Below, one piece after another: positions 16,057-24,894 of a stretch of 64,000 nucleotides of DNA. The notes below the pieces were generated by a model. That model did no database searches. It saw only the letters and a program-made list of their open reading frames with translations, and was not told the origin of the DNA. The position numbers were made by a program, and so were the translations under genes. Every line of letters starts with the position of its first letter. The first letter of the stretch is position 1. This DNA is from Nitrospira defluvii (GTDB taxonomy: Bacteria > Nitrospirota > Nitrospiria > Nitrospirales > Nitrospiraceae): positions 2,317,501 through 2,381,500 of the forward strand of contig FP929003.1 of assembly GCA_000196815.1 (NCBI GenBank), read 5' to 3'.

Positions 16057-17060
16057 CTCCAGATAAAAGAATATATAAACTTAGCGTTGTCATTCCTGCC
16101 TATAACGTTGCCGGCTATGTGCAGCAGGCAATACACTCCGTGCACGCCCAAACAAGACGCGCTGACGAAGTCGTTGTGGTGAACGATGGTTCGACAGACG
16201 AGACCGCTGCTCTCCTGGCTGACCTGCCGGGTATTAAAGTCGTGACACAAAGCAACCGCGGGCTCTCAGCGGCTCGAAATGCGGGAACACGGGCCGCCAC
16301 TGGTGACTTTATCGTACTGCTGGACGCTGATGATTATTGGCATCCGCAACATCTAGAAGTTATTAGTCGTGTACTCATCTACCGACCAGAGGCTAAGTGG
16401 ATCAGCACATGTTGGACCTCGTTTAACTCGCCCAATCCCACTATGCCTCTCCCCATCACGATGCAAAAGGTTATCCGCTACGATTATCCGTTGTATGCTG
16501 CCTATCGTAATCGCCTCCTTCCCAGCGCCACCGCCGTAGCCAGAGATACGCTTGTTTCAATAGGTGGATTTCCAGATGATGTCCGCCGATCCGGTGAGGA
16601 TAAGATCTGCTGGGCCAACTTGGCAGCGGCAGGGCATCATCTTTATTTTGTAAAGGCGGCAACATGCTTTTATCGATTACACCCCACCTCTATCAGCAGT
16701 ACCGAAGCCGCATCGACTGAGCGGCTCTCAACTCTGTTCGACCGACATAGTCGAGTGCAGCACGCGATCCTAGCGGGCACAAGTACAGCGTCAACTCTCG
16801 CATTCCTGCGTGGCATGGCCTTAAGAACTCTATTGCCCGTCCCTGACTATACGGGTAGTGCGGAGGCGTTGCGTATCTGGGATCAGAAATGGGGCCCTTA
16901 CGCTGGTCTGATCGGAAAACTGTTCCGTCGAGCGATAAGCATGCAGCGCCCCATTACCCGCTTATCACAGTTCACTTTGAAGGCCTATCTCAGGCTAGCA
17001 GGCATATGGACCGCACGTCGGGCACGCGTATGTCAATTTGTCTTCCAAGAAGATAGGTAA
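16053..17060 (+). CDS. Glycosyltransferase family 2
   Basis: About 335 residues. The GT-A domain shows LSVVIPAYNVAGYVQQAI, VVVNDGSTDET, NRGLSAARNAGTRAATGDFI, and the metal-binding LLDADDYW. GT2 enzymes transfer a sugar from a nucleotide donor to the growing lipid-linked oligosaccharide. The GTG at 16053 overlaps the flippase stop (GTGA) and puts the catalytic domain near the N-terminus; a GTG at 16038 is an alternative. The C-terminal part has a basic helix but no clear membrane segment. Donor and acceptor cannot be predicted. Confidence 0.9.
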   Translation: MTPDKRIYKLSVVIPAYNVAGYVQQAIHSVHAQTRRADEVVVVNDGSTDETAALLADLPGIKVVTQSNRGLSAARNAGTRAATGDFIVLLDADDYWHPQHLEVISRVLIYRPEAKWISTCWTSFNSPNPTMPLPITMQKVIRYDYPLYAAYRNRLLPSATAVARDTLVSIGGFPDDVRRSGEDKICWANLAAAGHHLYFVKAATCFYRLHPTSISSTEAASTERLSTLFDRHSRVQHAILAGTSTASTLAFLRGMALRTLLPVPDYTGSAEALRIWDQKWGPYAGLIGKLFRRAISMQRPITRLSQFTLKAYLRLAGIWTARRARVCQFVFQEDR

Positions 17061-17109
17061 CGAGGATTCGCTTGAGCACAACCCAGTTAGTTACCAACGA
17101 AGGTTCCGT

Positions 17110-17859
17110 ATGAGACATTTGCTTAGAACATTTCAGCAATACTATCGGACGTTAGGTCCGAAGGGGATTGTGTACCTACTCCAAGCTTACGCCTTCCCCA
17201 GCTCAGCAATGCGCCAGATCTATCATCCCGACATAAAGCATTCATTCTACTTACGGATCGGTAGTGCAGATGTTCTTACCTACCGCCAGATTTTCGTCGA
17301 TGAAGAATATGCCTTTGAACCATCGCGCACGCCGAGAAGCATCATCGATGCCGGTGCGAACATCGGTTTGGCCACACTCTATTTTGCTAATCGTTTCCCG
17401 GACGCGTCTATCATTTCCGTCGAGCCGGAGGGACATAACTATCGATTGCTGGAGAAGAACGTATCTGCCTATCCACAAATTAAAACCGTCCAAGCGGCGA
17501 TTTGGAAAGATAACGAAGAGATAAGTGTAATTGACCCTGGGTTAGGCGAATGGGGCTATCAAACGGCAGCCGGAGAAGGTTTACTTACATCGCCTTCACG
17601 CCATGCCGTGCAAGGCTTAACAATCGATCGGCTCATGGCAGATCATGGAATAGACTTCGTCGACATTCTAAAGATCGACATTGAGGGCGCAGAAAAGGAA
17701 GTCTTTGAGAATCCATTCCTTTGGATTGATCGAGTTGGTGTCCTGATCATCGAATTGCATGAACACCTGAAAATCGGCTGTAACCGAAATTTCTACAACG
17801 CAACCAATCATTTTTCTTCAGAATGGCTACAAGGAGAGAACGTTTTTCTTACACGATGA
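17110..17859 (+). CDS. FkbM-family methyltransferase
   Basis: A 249-residue protein if started at ATG 17110, which has GAAGG upstream. An alternative TTG at 17038 would overlap the previous gene. The SAM-binding motif SIIDAGANIGLATLYFANRF is followed by ISVEPEGHNYRLLEKNV and by DILKIDIEGAEKEVFENP, the hallmarks of FkbM methyltransferases that O-methylate sugars. It lies among glycosyltransferases, so the target is probably a sugar of the repeat unit. Confidence 0.9.
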   Translation: MRHLLRTFQQYYRTLGPKGIVYLLQAYAFPSSAMRQIYHPDIKHSFYLRIGSADVLTYRQIFVDEEYAFEPSRTPRSIIDAGANIGLATLYFANRFPDASIISVEPEGHNYRLLEKNVSAYPQIKTVQAAIWKDNEEISVIDPGLGEWGYQTAAGEGLLTSPSRHAVQGLTIDRLMADHGIDFVDILKIDIEGAEKEVFENPFLWIDRVGVLIIELHEHLKIGCNRNFYNATNHFSSEWLQGENVFLTR

Positions 17860-17909
17860 CCGCATTCGTGAGCCACTGATGCGTAAGAAACAACGTTCGA
17901 CCACATTTG

Positions 17910-18605
17910 ATGGAAGCCCCCATGTTTAACAACTACCTGCGTCGATTCAACCCTCGGAGTTGGAGCAATGACGAATTGCGCTTTGTCTTATCGCATTGCC
18001 CGAAAGGTGGCCGTGTTGTAAACGTATCTGGTTGGCAGGACCGAGACAAGGAAGGAGGTCTTTACAAAGACTACTTCCCGAGACCCACTTTGTATCACAT
18101 CTCGAATTATGAGGGCGATGCTGCACGCGGAGCTGCTGCGCGGACTGACCTTGTGCTCGACCTCACGAAGCCATTAGCGGCAGCATACGAAAACAAGTAT
18201 GACATTGTGTTCAATCATACGGTACTCGAACATCTGGAAGAGCCAACTTTCGCTTTCGCCCAAATCGGAAAACTGACGACCGACATGATCGTGACCGTAG
18301 TACCTTTCAAGCAAAAATTGCACTTCGAATACGGCATGTTTGGTGACTATTACCGGTTTACACCGTTCTCGATGAGGCGGTTGCATGCGCAAAATGGCTT
18401 CTCTGTACTGTATGAATCATACACCCCAAGACCTTCACTCGATGTATATCTTCTGTATGTCGGAACCCGTGATGTTGCAAGACATGCAACATTTCCGCAA
18501 CAGCTGGCCGACATGCGCTCACTGAATCAGCGGATTGGCAGCTTCAGTGCGAGCGATCTTGCGGCCAACATTGCAGCCCGATTTCTGAGTAAGTATGTCA
18601 AGTAA
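17910..18605 (+). CDS. Class I SAM-dependent methyltransferase-like protein
   Basis: About 231 residues. The core resembles a class I methyltransferase of the type found in polysaccharide clusters: GGRVVNVSGWQDRD in the SAM-binding position, DLVLDLTKPL, and FNHTVLEHLEEPTFAFAQIG. The glycine-rich first motif is degenerate (NVSGWQ), so catalytic activity is not certain. The C-terminal part YYRFTPFSMRRLHAQNGF is typical of this group. The ATG at 17910 or 17922 may be the start. Confidence 0.7.
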   Translation: MEAPMFNNYLRRFNPRSWSNDELRFVLSHCPKGGRVVNVSGWQDRDKEGGLYKDYFPRPTLYHISNYEGDAARGAAARTDLVLDLTKPLAAAYENKYDIVFNHTVLEHLEEPTFAFAQIGKLTTDMIVTVVPFKQKLHFEYGMFGDYYRFTPFSMRRLHAQNGFSVLYESYTPRPSLDVYLLYVGTRDVARHATFPQQLADMRSLNQRIGSFSASDLAANIAARFLSKYVK

Positions 18606-19767
18606 CAGAGGGGACATGTTGCGTGTTCTGCAAATAGTTATTGCGCCGCAGGTACAACGATCCGGTCAACCCATTGGCGTCACCGGACCGGAACGACGTG
18701 CCGCAAACCTTGCCCCATATTGGCGCGAGTATGGAATCGAACCTATAGTGTGCTATCCACAACGAGGCAACTTGCGAGGACATTTTGTCGGTGCGGGTTT
18801 GAAAGTCATCGATTTCGAGATAGGAAACAAGCTGAATCTATCCGCGATCAGACGTATCGCGACCCTGGCATTAGAGCACTCGGTGCAGTTGATCCATACC
18901 CAAGGCCCGGCCTCACTTGATATGCTCGCATGCTTCGGAGGCTTGTATGCGGGTATCCCTGTAATTATAACGAGGCCGGTAATGATAGAAGATCAAATCA
19001 CATACTCGCCACCACGCCGGCGGCTCTATAGCCTCATTGATCGTGCAACGACTCTCCGGCTCGTACGGCGCGTGATTGCTGTGAGTCACAGGGGCTACCA
19101 GCATCTCCATGACTACTGCAGGCTCGAAGAGAGGCGCTTGCAACGGATCTACAATGGCATCAATCTACGTCGCTTTGAGATTCGGCAGCACAACGAAAAT
19201 CGCGGCGAATCTAACGGCCCGCCACTCGTGATTGGTATGGTGGCGCAACTGTTTGCCCCAAAAGGTTGGCCGGATTTCATCAAGGCAATCGCTCGGCTGC
19301 GTGATCAAGGTGATAATGTATTGGGGCTGATAGTCGGTGAAGGCGAATTGCGCGACGCCCTGGAGGCCGATGTTGCCAATCGTGGTCTGCATGCCAACAT
19401 CGAATTCACTGGCTTTCGCGAGGATATGGCCAAGATCTATCAGCGCATGGACTTCTTGTTATTCACCACTCATCGCGAAGGCCTGTCTGTCGCCGTCATT
19501 GAAGCCCTGGCCTCAGGCCTTCCGATTGTCGCAACCGATGTAGGCGGTATCCGGGAACAGGTAGAGGAGGGCCGCAACGGCCACATCGTCCAGGTCGGCG
19601 ATCTCGATCTAATTGTACAACACTGTACGCGACTAATCCGCGACCCTGCCCGGCGCGCAGCTATGGGGCTTGCATCGCGCACAATCGCCGAGGAACGATT
19701 TTCAGAACGTCGAATGTTGGAAGAATATGTGACTTGTTATCAACAAACAGCTAGCGGAATATCGTAA
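18595..19767 (+). CDS. Glycosyltransferase family 4
   Basis: A 390-residue GT-B enzyme. The N-terminal domain begins LRVLQIVIAPQ and includes GPERRAANLAPYW; the C-terminal donor-binding domain shows VIGMVAQLFAPKGWPDFIKA, VGEGELRDALE and the E-x7-E region HREGLSVAVIEALASGLPIV. It likely adds one sugar with retention of configuration. The ATG at 18595 overlaps the preceding methyltransferase by 11 bases; an ATG at 18616 preceded by AGAGGGG is an alternative. It belongs to the AT-richer block. Confidence 0.92.
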   Translation: MSSNRGDMLRVLQIVIAPQVQRSGQPIGVTGPERRAANLAPYWREYGIEPIVCYPQRGNLRGHFVGAGLKVIDFEIGNKLNLSAIRRIATLALEHSVQLIHTQGPASLDMLACFGGLYAGIPVIITRPVMIEDQITYSPPRRRLYSLIDRATTLRLVRRVIAVSHRGYQHLHDYCRLEERRLQRIYNGINLRRFEIRQHNENRGESNGPPLVIGMVAQLFAPKGWPDFIKAIARLRDQGDNVLGLIVGEGELRDALEADVANRGLHANIEFTGFREDMAKIYQRMDFLLFTTHREGLSVAVIEALASGLPIVATDVGGIREQVEEGRNGHIVQVGDLDLIVQHCTRLIRDPARRAAMGLASRTIAEERFSERRMLEEYVTCYQQTASGIS

Positions 19768-19783
19768 CGGAACGCTCATAAGC

Positions 19784-21019
19784 ATGGCTACTCTAGGAAT
19801 TTTTACAGTCAAGAAAGTGTGTTCGCACGATGGGCAATACTACACCTATGGAGGTTTTGGGGAATATCTCGCAGCCATGCGTGCAGAATTTCCTCGCGTC
19901 CTCCTCGTCGCTCACGTCAGGAACGCTGTTCCCCCCAGGGGCTATTACCTGATTCCACCAGGTGATGACTTAAGAGTCATTCACCTGCCGTGGGTAAATT
20001 CTGAGCTCGGAACATGGTTGATCATGCCGCTTGTGTTCTGGCGCGCATGGCAGGCGTCCGGGCAGATAGATGTCGGGCATGCACGGATGCCCAATCATAC
20101 CGGAGTCATAGGTGCCTTCTTGTGTCGGATCCGTGGCGTGCCAGTCTTTTGCCAGATTATTGCTGACTGGTATATCGAAGCACAACGTATGCCAGTCACG
20201 CGCAAATATGGCCTTGGGCTGGCAATGAAACTGCACCTGTATCTGTACGATCTGATGGAGCGTCTGGTCTGCCGTGGCCAGATGGTCTTTGCGCAGGGAC
20301 AAACGTGTTTTGACAAACACCATGCGCACAGTGACTGTGAGTTGGTGTTATCTACAGCCCATCATCTGCGCGATATCGTTCTACCAACAGGGCGATTCCA
20401 GCAGCGGCCGTTCACGATTTTGACCGTGGCACGCCTCACACGAGTTAAAAACCAGGAGCTCACACTGCACGCGCTGTCACGACTATGCTCTGAGGGGGAG
20501 GATTGGAACGTCGTGTTCGTCGGTGAAGGACCACGCCGAGAGGCCCTCGAAATGTTAGCGCATGAACTGGGAGTACGCACACGTGTAACCTTTGCGGGCC
20601 AGGTGCAACGAGGCGATGCCCTCTGGCAGTACTTCGACACCGCTGACTGTTTTGTATTGTCGAGTCGCTCAGAAGGGACACCGAAGGTCCTGCTTGAGGC
20701 CATGGCAAGAGGCCTTCCGGTTATTGCTTCAAATGTTGCTGGTGTTCCGACTTCCGTTACCCACCAAGAACGAGGCCTGTTGTTTGAAGATGACGATCTT
20801 ACAGGGCTAGTGGCGTCTCTACGTTGGCTTGCAGCAGATCCAGCGCTGCGTGAATGTGTAGCTGCGAACGCTCATCACTTCTGTATCGAACACACTGTAG
20901 AGAAGGCCACAGGTCGAATGCTGGACAAGGTATTTTCTTGCTGGCCTCATTTAGGAGGTTCCAAGAAAATGGCCCCTCTCAACGCCCACGTGCAACAGGT
21001 GAATGATAGCGCGAGCTAG
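19784..21019 (+). CDS. Glycosyltransferase family 4
   Basis: A 411-residue GT-B enzyme, 16 bases after the previous GT4. The C-terminal domain has ILTVARLTRVKNQELTLHAL, VFVGEGPRREALEMLA and the conserved SRSEGTPKVLLEAMARGLPV. The N-terminal acceptor domain is divergent. It probably extends the repeat unit. A poorly conserved tail of about 20 residues follows the family domain. Sugar specificity cannot be inferred. Confidence 0.92.
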   Translation: MATLGIFTVKKVCSHDGQYYTYGGFGEYLAAMRAEFPRVLLVAHVRNAVPPRGYYLIPPGDDLRVIHLPWVNSELGTWLIMPLVFWRAWQASGQIDVGHARMPNHTGVIGAFLCRIRGVPVFCQIIADWYIEAQRMPVTRKYGLGLAMKLHLYLYDLMERLVCRGQMVFAQGQTCFDKHHAHSDCELVLSTAHHLRDIVLPTGRFQQRPFTILTVARLTRVKNQELTLHALSRLCSEGEDWNVVFVGEGPRREALEMLAHELGVRTRVTFAGQVQRGDALWQYFDTADCFVLSSRSEGTPKVLLEAMARGLPVIASNVAGVPTSVTHQERGLLFEDDDLTGLVASLRWLAADPALRECVAANAHHFCIEHTVEKATGRMLDKVFSCWPHLGGSKKMAPLNAHVQQVNDSAS

Positions 21020-21327
21020 GTATTTCAGTACGGGCGTACTAGCACGGCACTCGGCGATGCACAGATGAAATGTCCATGCTGTACGTAGTATGTCTAGGCA
21101 CTCTACCGTGAGTCGGCTCACGGCAACTTGTGCTGAGGGTTCTTCTCAACATGGAACGCCATGAATCTCGGCAACGCGCTCTGACCAAACCCAGACTAAC
21201 ACTTACCTAATGTTCAATCGGCACGTGTATGCAGAAATTCTTTGGACAACACCGGCATAGCCTATCTGCTCAACGATGCGTGTGCTCGGAATGGGCGGTC
21301 AGGCTGTAGATGCCAGCGATAACATAA
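21020..21327. other. Intergenic region, nothing recognised
   Basis: About 308 bases between two glycosyltransferase genes. I see no gene, strong hairpin or clear promoter. The break in otherwise tight gene spacing suggests the end of one transcription unit and the start of another. Confidence 0.4.
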
Positions 21328-22449
21328 ATGAAGACATCGACACATGTTGTAGTCTGGATTCACCACGGGTTGGGCGACGTCATTATGGCGTTACCGATGC
21401 TGATTTCCGTCGATCGGCAATTGGCGGAAGGATCGCGCCTTACGATGTTGGTCAAATCCATACATGAGGAGCGGCTGCTACAGTTAGTGCCTTGGCGCTG
21501 TCAGGTCGAGTATGTAAACCTAGGCTATTATGGTGCCTGGAACTATCGCGCGGTGCTGACGGTAGGATTAATGCTGCGCAGTCGTTTCCCGGATGTTTTC
21601 ATTGCCCCGCACGCAAGTGCGGGGCTGCTCCCTCCGCTGTTTGCCCGACTCGTCGGGGCGCCGCGTTCCGTAGGACCCGAAGGGCTCTGGCGCCAATTAG
21701 GATTCACCTATGCGGTCCCACAGATCTTGGGTCAACACAAGGTTGAATACTATGGGGAGTTCGCACGACAAGTTGGATTAATCGGGCCACTCACAACTCA
21801 CATCCAGCTAACGATCAGCGGGGCGAATGAACAAGCTGCCGCGCAACTACTGAATTTGGAAGGACAGAACACCTCACGGTGGATTGTTCTCGCACCCGGC
21901 TCTTCGCCAGTCGAACTCCACAAGCGGTGGCCTGTTGTGAGATATCGCGAGTTGATTGAACGACTGGTCGGTCTGAACTCGGACCTTCGTATTGCCTTAT
22001 TCGGAAGTCCGAATGAAATACCCTTACTAAAGGATCTCGCTGAATTTATCCCCTCCGGTCGCGGCCGAATTATTGCGCAACCGAACATCGAGTTGTCTCT
22101 CGCCTTACTACGTCGTGCGGCGTTGCTTGTATGTGGCTGCACCGGAGCCGGTCATATGGGCGCTCTCGCCGGCACACGCATTCTTGGAATCTATGGGCCG
22201 ACAAACCCAAGCGTGACGGCCCCATTCACACCGCAGTTCAGACTCCTCCGTCAGAACTATGCCTGCGCACCCTGCTATCGCCCAGGATTCGAGCATGGCT
22301 GTGGAACTCCAGTCTGCATGACGGATATCACCGTCGATCAAGTGATGCTTGCCATCCAAGCAATGCTTCGCGACGAACCTGTCCCGAAAATGCCACAGCT
22401 AGTGACCACCACGGCGACACATCCATTACGGGAAACAGCAGTCGTATGA
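21328..22449 (+). CDS. Glycosyltransferase family 9 (heptosyltransferase-like)
   Basis: A 373-residue protein. The N-terminal WIHHGLGDVIMALPML replaces the usual RxGxxGD of heptosyltransferases. The donor-binding half carries IVLAPGSSPVELHKRWPVVR, ALFGSPNEIPLL and LVCGCTGAGHMGALAGTRIL followed by GIYGPTNP, all typical of family 9. The cysteine-containing C-terminal motif ACAPCYRPGFEHGCG matches the C-x-x-C...C end found in heptosyltransferases II. It transfers heptose or a related sugar. The downstream acetyltransferase overlaps its stop. Confidence 0.92.
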   Translation: MKTSTHVVVWIHHGLGDVIMALPMLISVDRQLAEGSRLTMLVKSIHEERLLQLVPWRCQVEYVNLGYYGAWNYRAVLTVGLMLRSRFPDVFIAPHASAGLLPPLFARLVGAPRSVGPEGLWRQLGFTYAVPQILGQHKVEYYGEFARQVGLIGPLTTHIQLTISGANEQAAAQLLNLEGQNTSRWIVLAPGSSPVELHKRWPVVRYRELIERLVGLNSDLRIALFGSPNEIPLLKDLAEFIPSGRGRIIAQPNIELSLALLRRAALLVCGCTGAGHMGALAGTRILGIYGPTNPSVTAPFTPQFRLLRQNYACAPCYRPGFEHGCGTPVCMTDITVDQVMLAIQAMLRDEPVPKMPQLVTTTATHPLRETAVV

Positions 22450-22898
22450 ATGCAATCACGCCCTGCAAACTTGCACGCCGGCTCTACTTGAGTCGCATTC
22501 CTGTGTTACCAAAACTCATTTACTACCTGATGTTTCTTGTGTACAACTCGTCCATTCCATTTAAAGCAGAGATTGGCCGAGGAACCCGGTTCGGTTATGG
22601 AGGAATGGGTGTAGTGATACACGAACGCTCTCGCATCGGTGAGGATTGTATCATATCGCAGCAGGTCACCATCGGTGGTCGCGCCGGGCATATAAACCCA
22701 CCACGTGTTGGTAACCGGGTATATGTTGGGGCCGGTGCTAAGCTCATCGGTGACATCGACATTGGAGATGAATGTGTAATTGGGACCAACTCTGTCGTGA
22801 TGCAGAATGTGCCTAACCGCTCGGTCGTGGCGGGCATTCCGGCTCGAGTTATCAAGTCTAATATAGATATAACCTATTACATGAAACACGCTGAATAG
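22446..22898 (+). CDS. Serine acetyltransferase-like hexapeptide transferase
   Basis: A 150-residue protein with left-handed beta-helix hexapeptide repeats: IGRGTRFGYGGMGVVIHERS, RIGEDCIISQQVTIGGRAG, VGNRVYVGAGAKLIGDIDIG, DECVIGTNSVVMQNVP. It ends in the cap VVAGIPARVIK. This form resembles CysE-type and sugar O-acetyltransferases; within a polysaccharide cluster O-acetylation of a sugar is the likely job. The ATG at 22446 overlaps the stop of the GT9 gene by four bases. A short hydrophobic N-terminus may dock it to the membrane. Confidence 0.88.
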   Translation: MNAITPCKLARRLYLSRIPVLPKLIYYLMFLVYNSSIPFKAEIGRGTRFGYGGMGVVIHERSRIGEDCIISQQVTIGGRAGHINPPRVGNRVYVGAGAKLIGDIDIGDECVIGTNSVVMQNVPNRSVVAGIPARVIKSNIDITYYMKHAE

Positions 22899-23185
22899 AT
22901 ATTCCCTCATATTCTTTGATGCACCTAAACATAGATTTTGTCTATTTCGTCGGGAGAATATCCCTGCTGGTTAGGTCTCATGCGTCGTTGCAGATTTCGC
23001 GTTCTCCAGAACTTTCTGGGAATATATAAATCCACGGACAACCTAAAGGAAGCGGACGGTCTGTATTACACCCCTTCTTGACGCTCTTAGGACGAGCACC
23101 TCAAGCACGCTTTTCGATCGCAGAACTTCTGAAGCGACACATTATAGCCTTTGATGTTAATTCCCTAGACTTGCCGGTTCCTATA

Positions 23186-24886
23186 ATGAAGCGACTCCTG
23201 CTTTACGCAAATACCTTGCGCCACCTACGTACTTCCCAGATTTCCGCGCTAATTCGCAAACGCCTGTTGCCGACCGCTACTCGATCGCTGCACGTGAACG
23301 ATGTGCAATTACGGGCCGGGATCGGACTCAGTTCCAGTGCTTGTCGGACACTTTCCACGGGCAGAGCCTATACGTTCCGCTTCTTGAACTGCGAAAAGGG
23401 CTTCTCTAATGCACGAGTAGATTGGGAGAGCGCCGATATGCCGAAGCTCTGGCGCTACAATTTGCACTATTTTGATTATCTCTCCGAGCCTGGACGAAGC
23501 CACGATGAAAAGGCGGCGTTGATTTCGGACTGGATCGAACACAACTCACTGGGAGCGCCGGACGCCTGGGAGCCTTATACGCTGTCCTTACGGATGGTGA
23601 ACTGGATTAAGTTCTTCGTAGAGACCAAGATGACGATTCGAGAGGAATGGGTACGAAGTCTCTATATACAAGGGCTTTGGTTAGAACACAATATTGAGGA
23701 TCACCTCCTTGCCAACCACTATCTCAAGAACGGCGTGGCGCTGTTTTTTGTCGGCGTGTATTTTAAGGGAGCCGACGCAGACCGATGGCTTGCGAGGGGG
23801 CGGCAGATCCTCGCCGAGCAGTTAGACGAACAGTTTCTGCCCGACGGCGGCCACTACGAACGTAGTCCGATGTACCACGCTATCAGCCTGGTGGATTACC
23901 TGGATGTGTTGAACCTCATGAAAGGATCCAGGGAGGCACTCACTTTCGATGAGCAGGGTCGATTCACGGGCAGAGTAGAGGAAGCGCTTACCTTCCTGGA
24001 GGACGTTTGTCTTCCTGACGGCAATATTCCATTATTCAACGATGCCGCGTTCGGCATTGCCCCATTGCCCGAGCAGATTGTGGCCTACGGCAATCGTATC
24101 GCCAACTATCGATGCCGACCAGTCCCAAAACATCTCACAGTGACCGACAAGCCTCATACCGGCTACTACGTGATACGGGACAGGTCGGACATGATGGTGA
24201 TCGACTGCGGAGCGGTGGGCCCGGATTATCAGCCCGGCCACGCCCATGCGGATACGCTGAGTTTCGAACTCGCGTTGAACGGCCACCGCATCATCGTGGA
24301 CAGTGGAGTCTATGACTATGAACCAGGACGGCGCAGGACCTATGCACGCAGCACCAGAGCGCACAATACGCTCTGCATTGATCAGCAGGACCAGTCTGAA
24401 ACCTGGGGGGTCTTTCGGGTGGCCCGACGAGCCTATCCGATCTATGGACGCATCACAGAGGATGGAGAACATCGTGCGACGTTTGAGGGAGCTCACAACG
24501 GGTATGCCAGATTACCCGGCCGACTGACGCATTCCCGAATGATTGAGTATTTATCACCGGGCGAGTGGACGGTTCGCGACACAGTGAACGGGGAGGGCGT
24601 CCATACGATCGAAAGCTTGCTTCACATCCACCCCAATTACCGACTCCTGTTAGTGGGTCAGTGTGCAGAGATCCGAAATGACAGGGGCAATGCCATCCTC
24701 GTCATCGCGCCGACACCGAACGTGGCATTGAGTATCGAGCCGGGATGGTATTTCCCTGAGTTCGGTTTGGAGTATCCCAACAGTACGCTCGTCATGACCT
24801 ATCGGGGGACCGTACCCGTGACCATAATCTACCGGATGACGAAAACCGGTTCGACGCGTCCCTGTTTCGCTGGATGTCCCCTCTGA
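23186..24886 (+). CDS. Heparinase II/III-family polysaccharide lyase
   Basis: A 566-residue protein if started at ATG 23186 (RLLLYANTLRHLRTSQ), the usual beginning of this group. The alginate-lyase-like toroid includes WRYNLHYFDYLSEPG and LEHNIEDHLLANHYLKNGVA. The C-terminal beta-sandwich carries YQPGHAHADTLSFELALNGH, VDSGVYDYEPG and RSTRAHNTLCID, placing the conserved histidines as in heparinase II/III. No signal peptide is visible. Members are common inside exopolysaccharide clusters, where they may trim or recycle polymer. It is a distant paralogue of the minus-strand gene at 8439-10427. Confidence 0.9.
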   Translation: MKRLLLYANTLRHLRTSQISALIRKRLLPTATRSLHVNDVQLRAGIGLSSSACRTLSTGRAYTFRFLNCEKGFSNARVDWESADMPKLWRYNLHYFDYLSEPGRSHDEKAALISDWIEHNSLGAPDAWEPYTLSLRMVNWIKFFVETKMTIREEWVRSLYIQGLWLEHNIEDHLLANHYLKNGVALFFVGVYFKGADADRWLARGRQILAEQLDEQFLPDGGHYERSPMYHAISLVDYLDVLNLMKGSREALTFDEQGRFTGRVEEALTFLEDVCLPDGNIPLFNDAAFGIAPLPEQIVAYGNRIANYRCRPVPKHLTVTDKPHTGYYVIRDRSDMMVIDCGAVGPDYQPGHAHADTLSFELALNGHRIIVDSGVYDYEPGRRRTYARSTRAHNTLCIDQQDQSETWGVFRVARRAYPIYGRITEDGEHRATFEGAHNGYARLPGRLTHSRMIEYLSPGEWTVRDTVNGEGVHTIESLLHIHPNYRLLLVGQCAEIRNDRGNAILVIAPTPNVALSIEPGWYFPEFGLEYPNSTLVMTYRGTVPVTIIYRMTKTGSTRPCFAGCPL

Positions 24887-24894
24887 GATAACCC

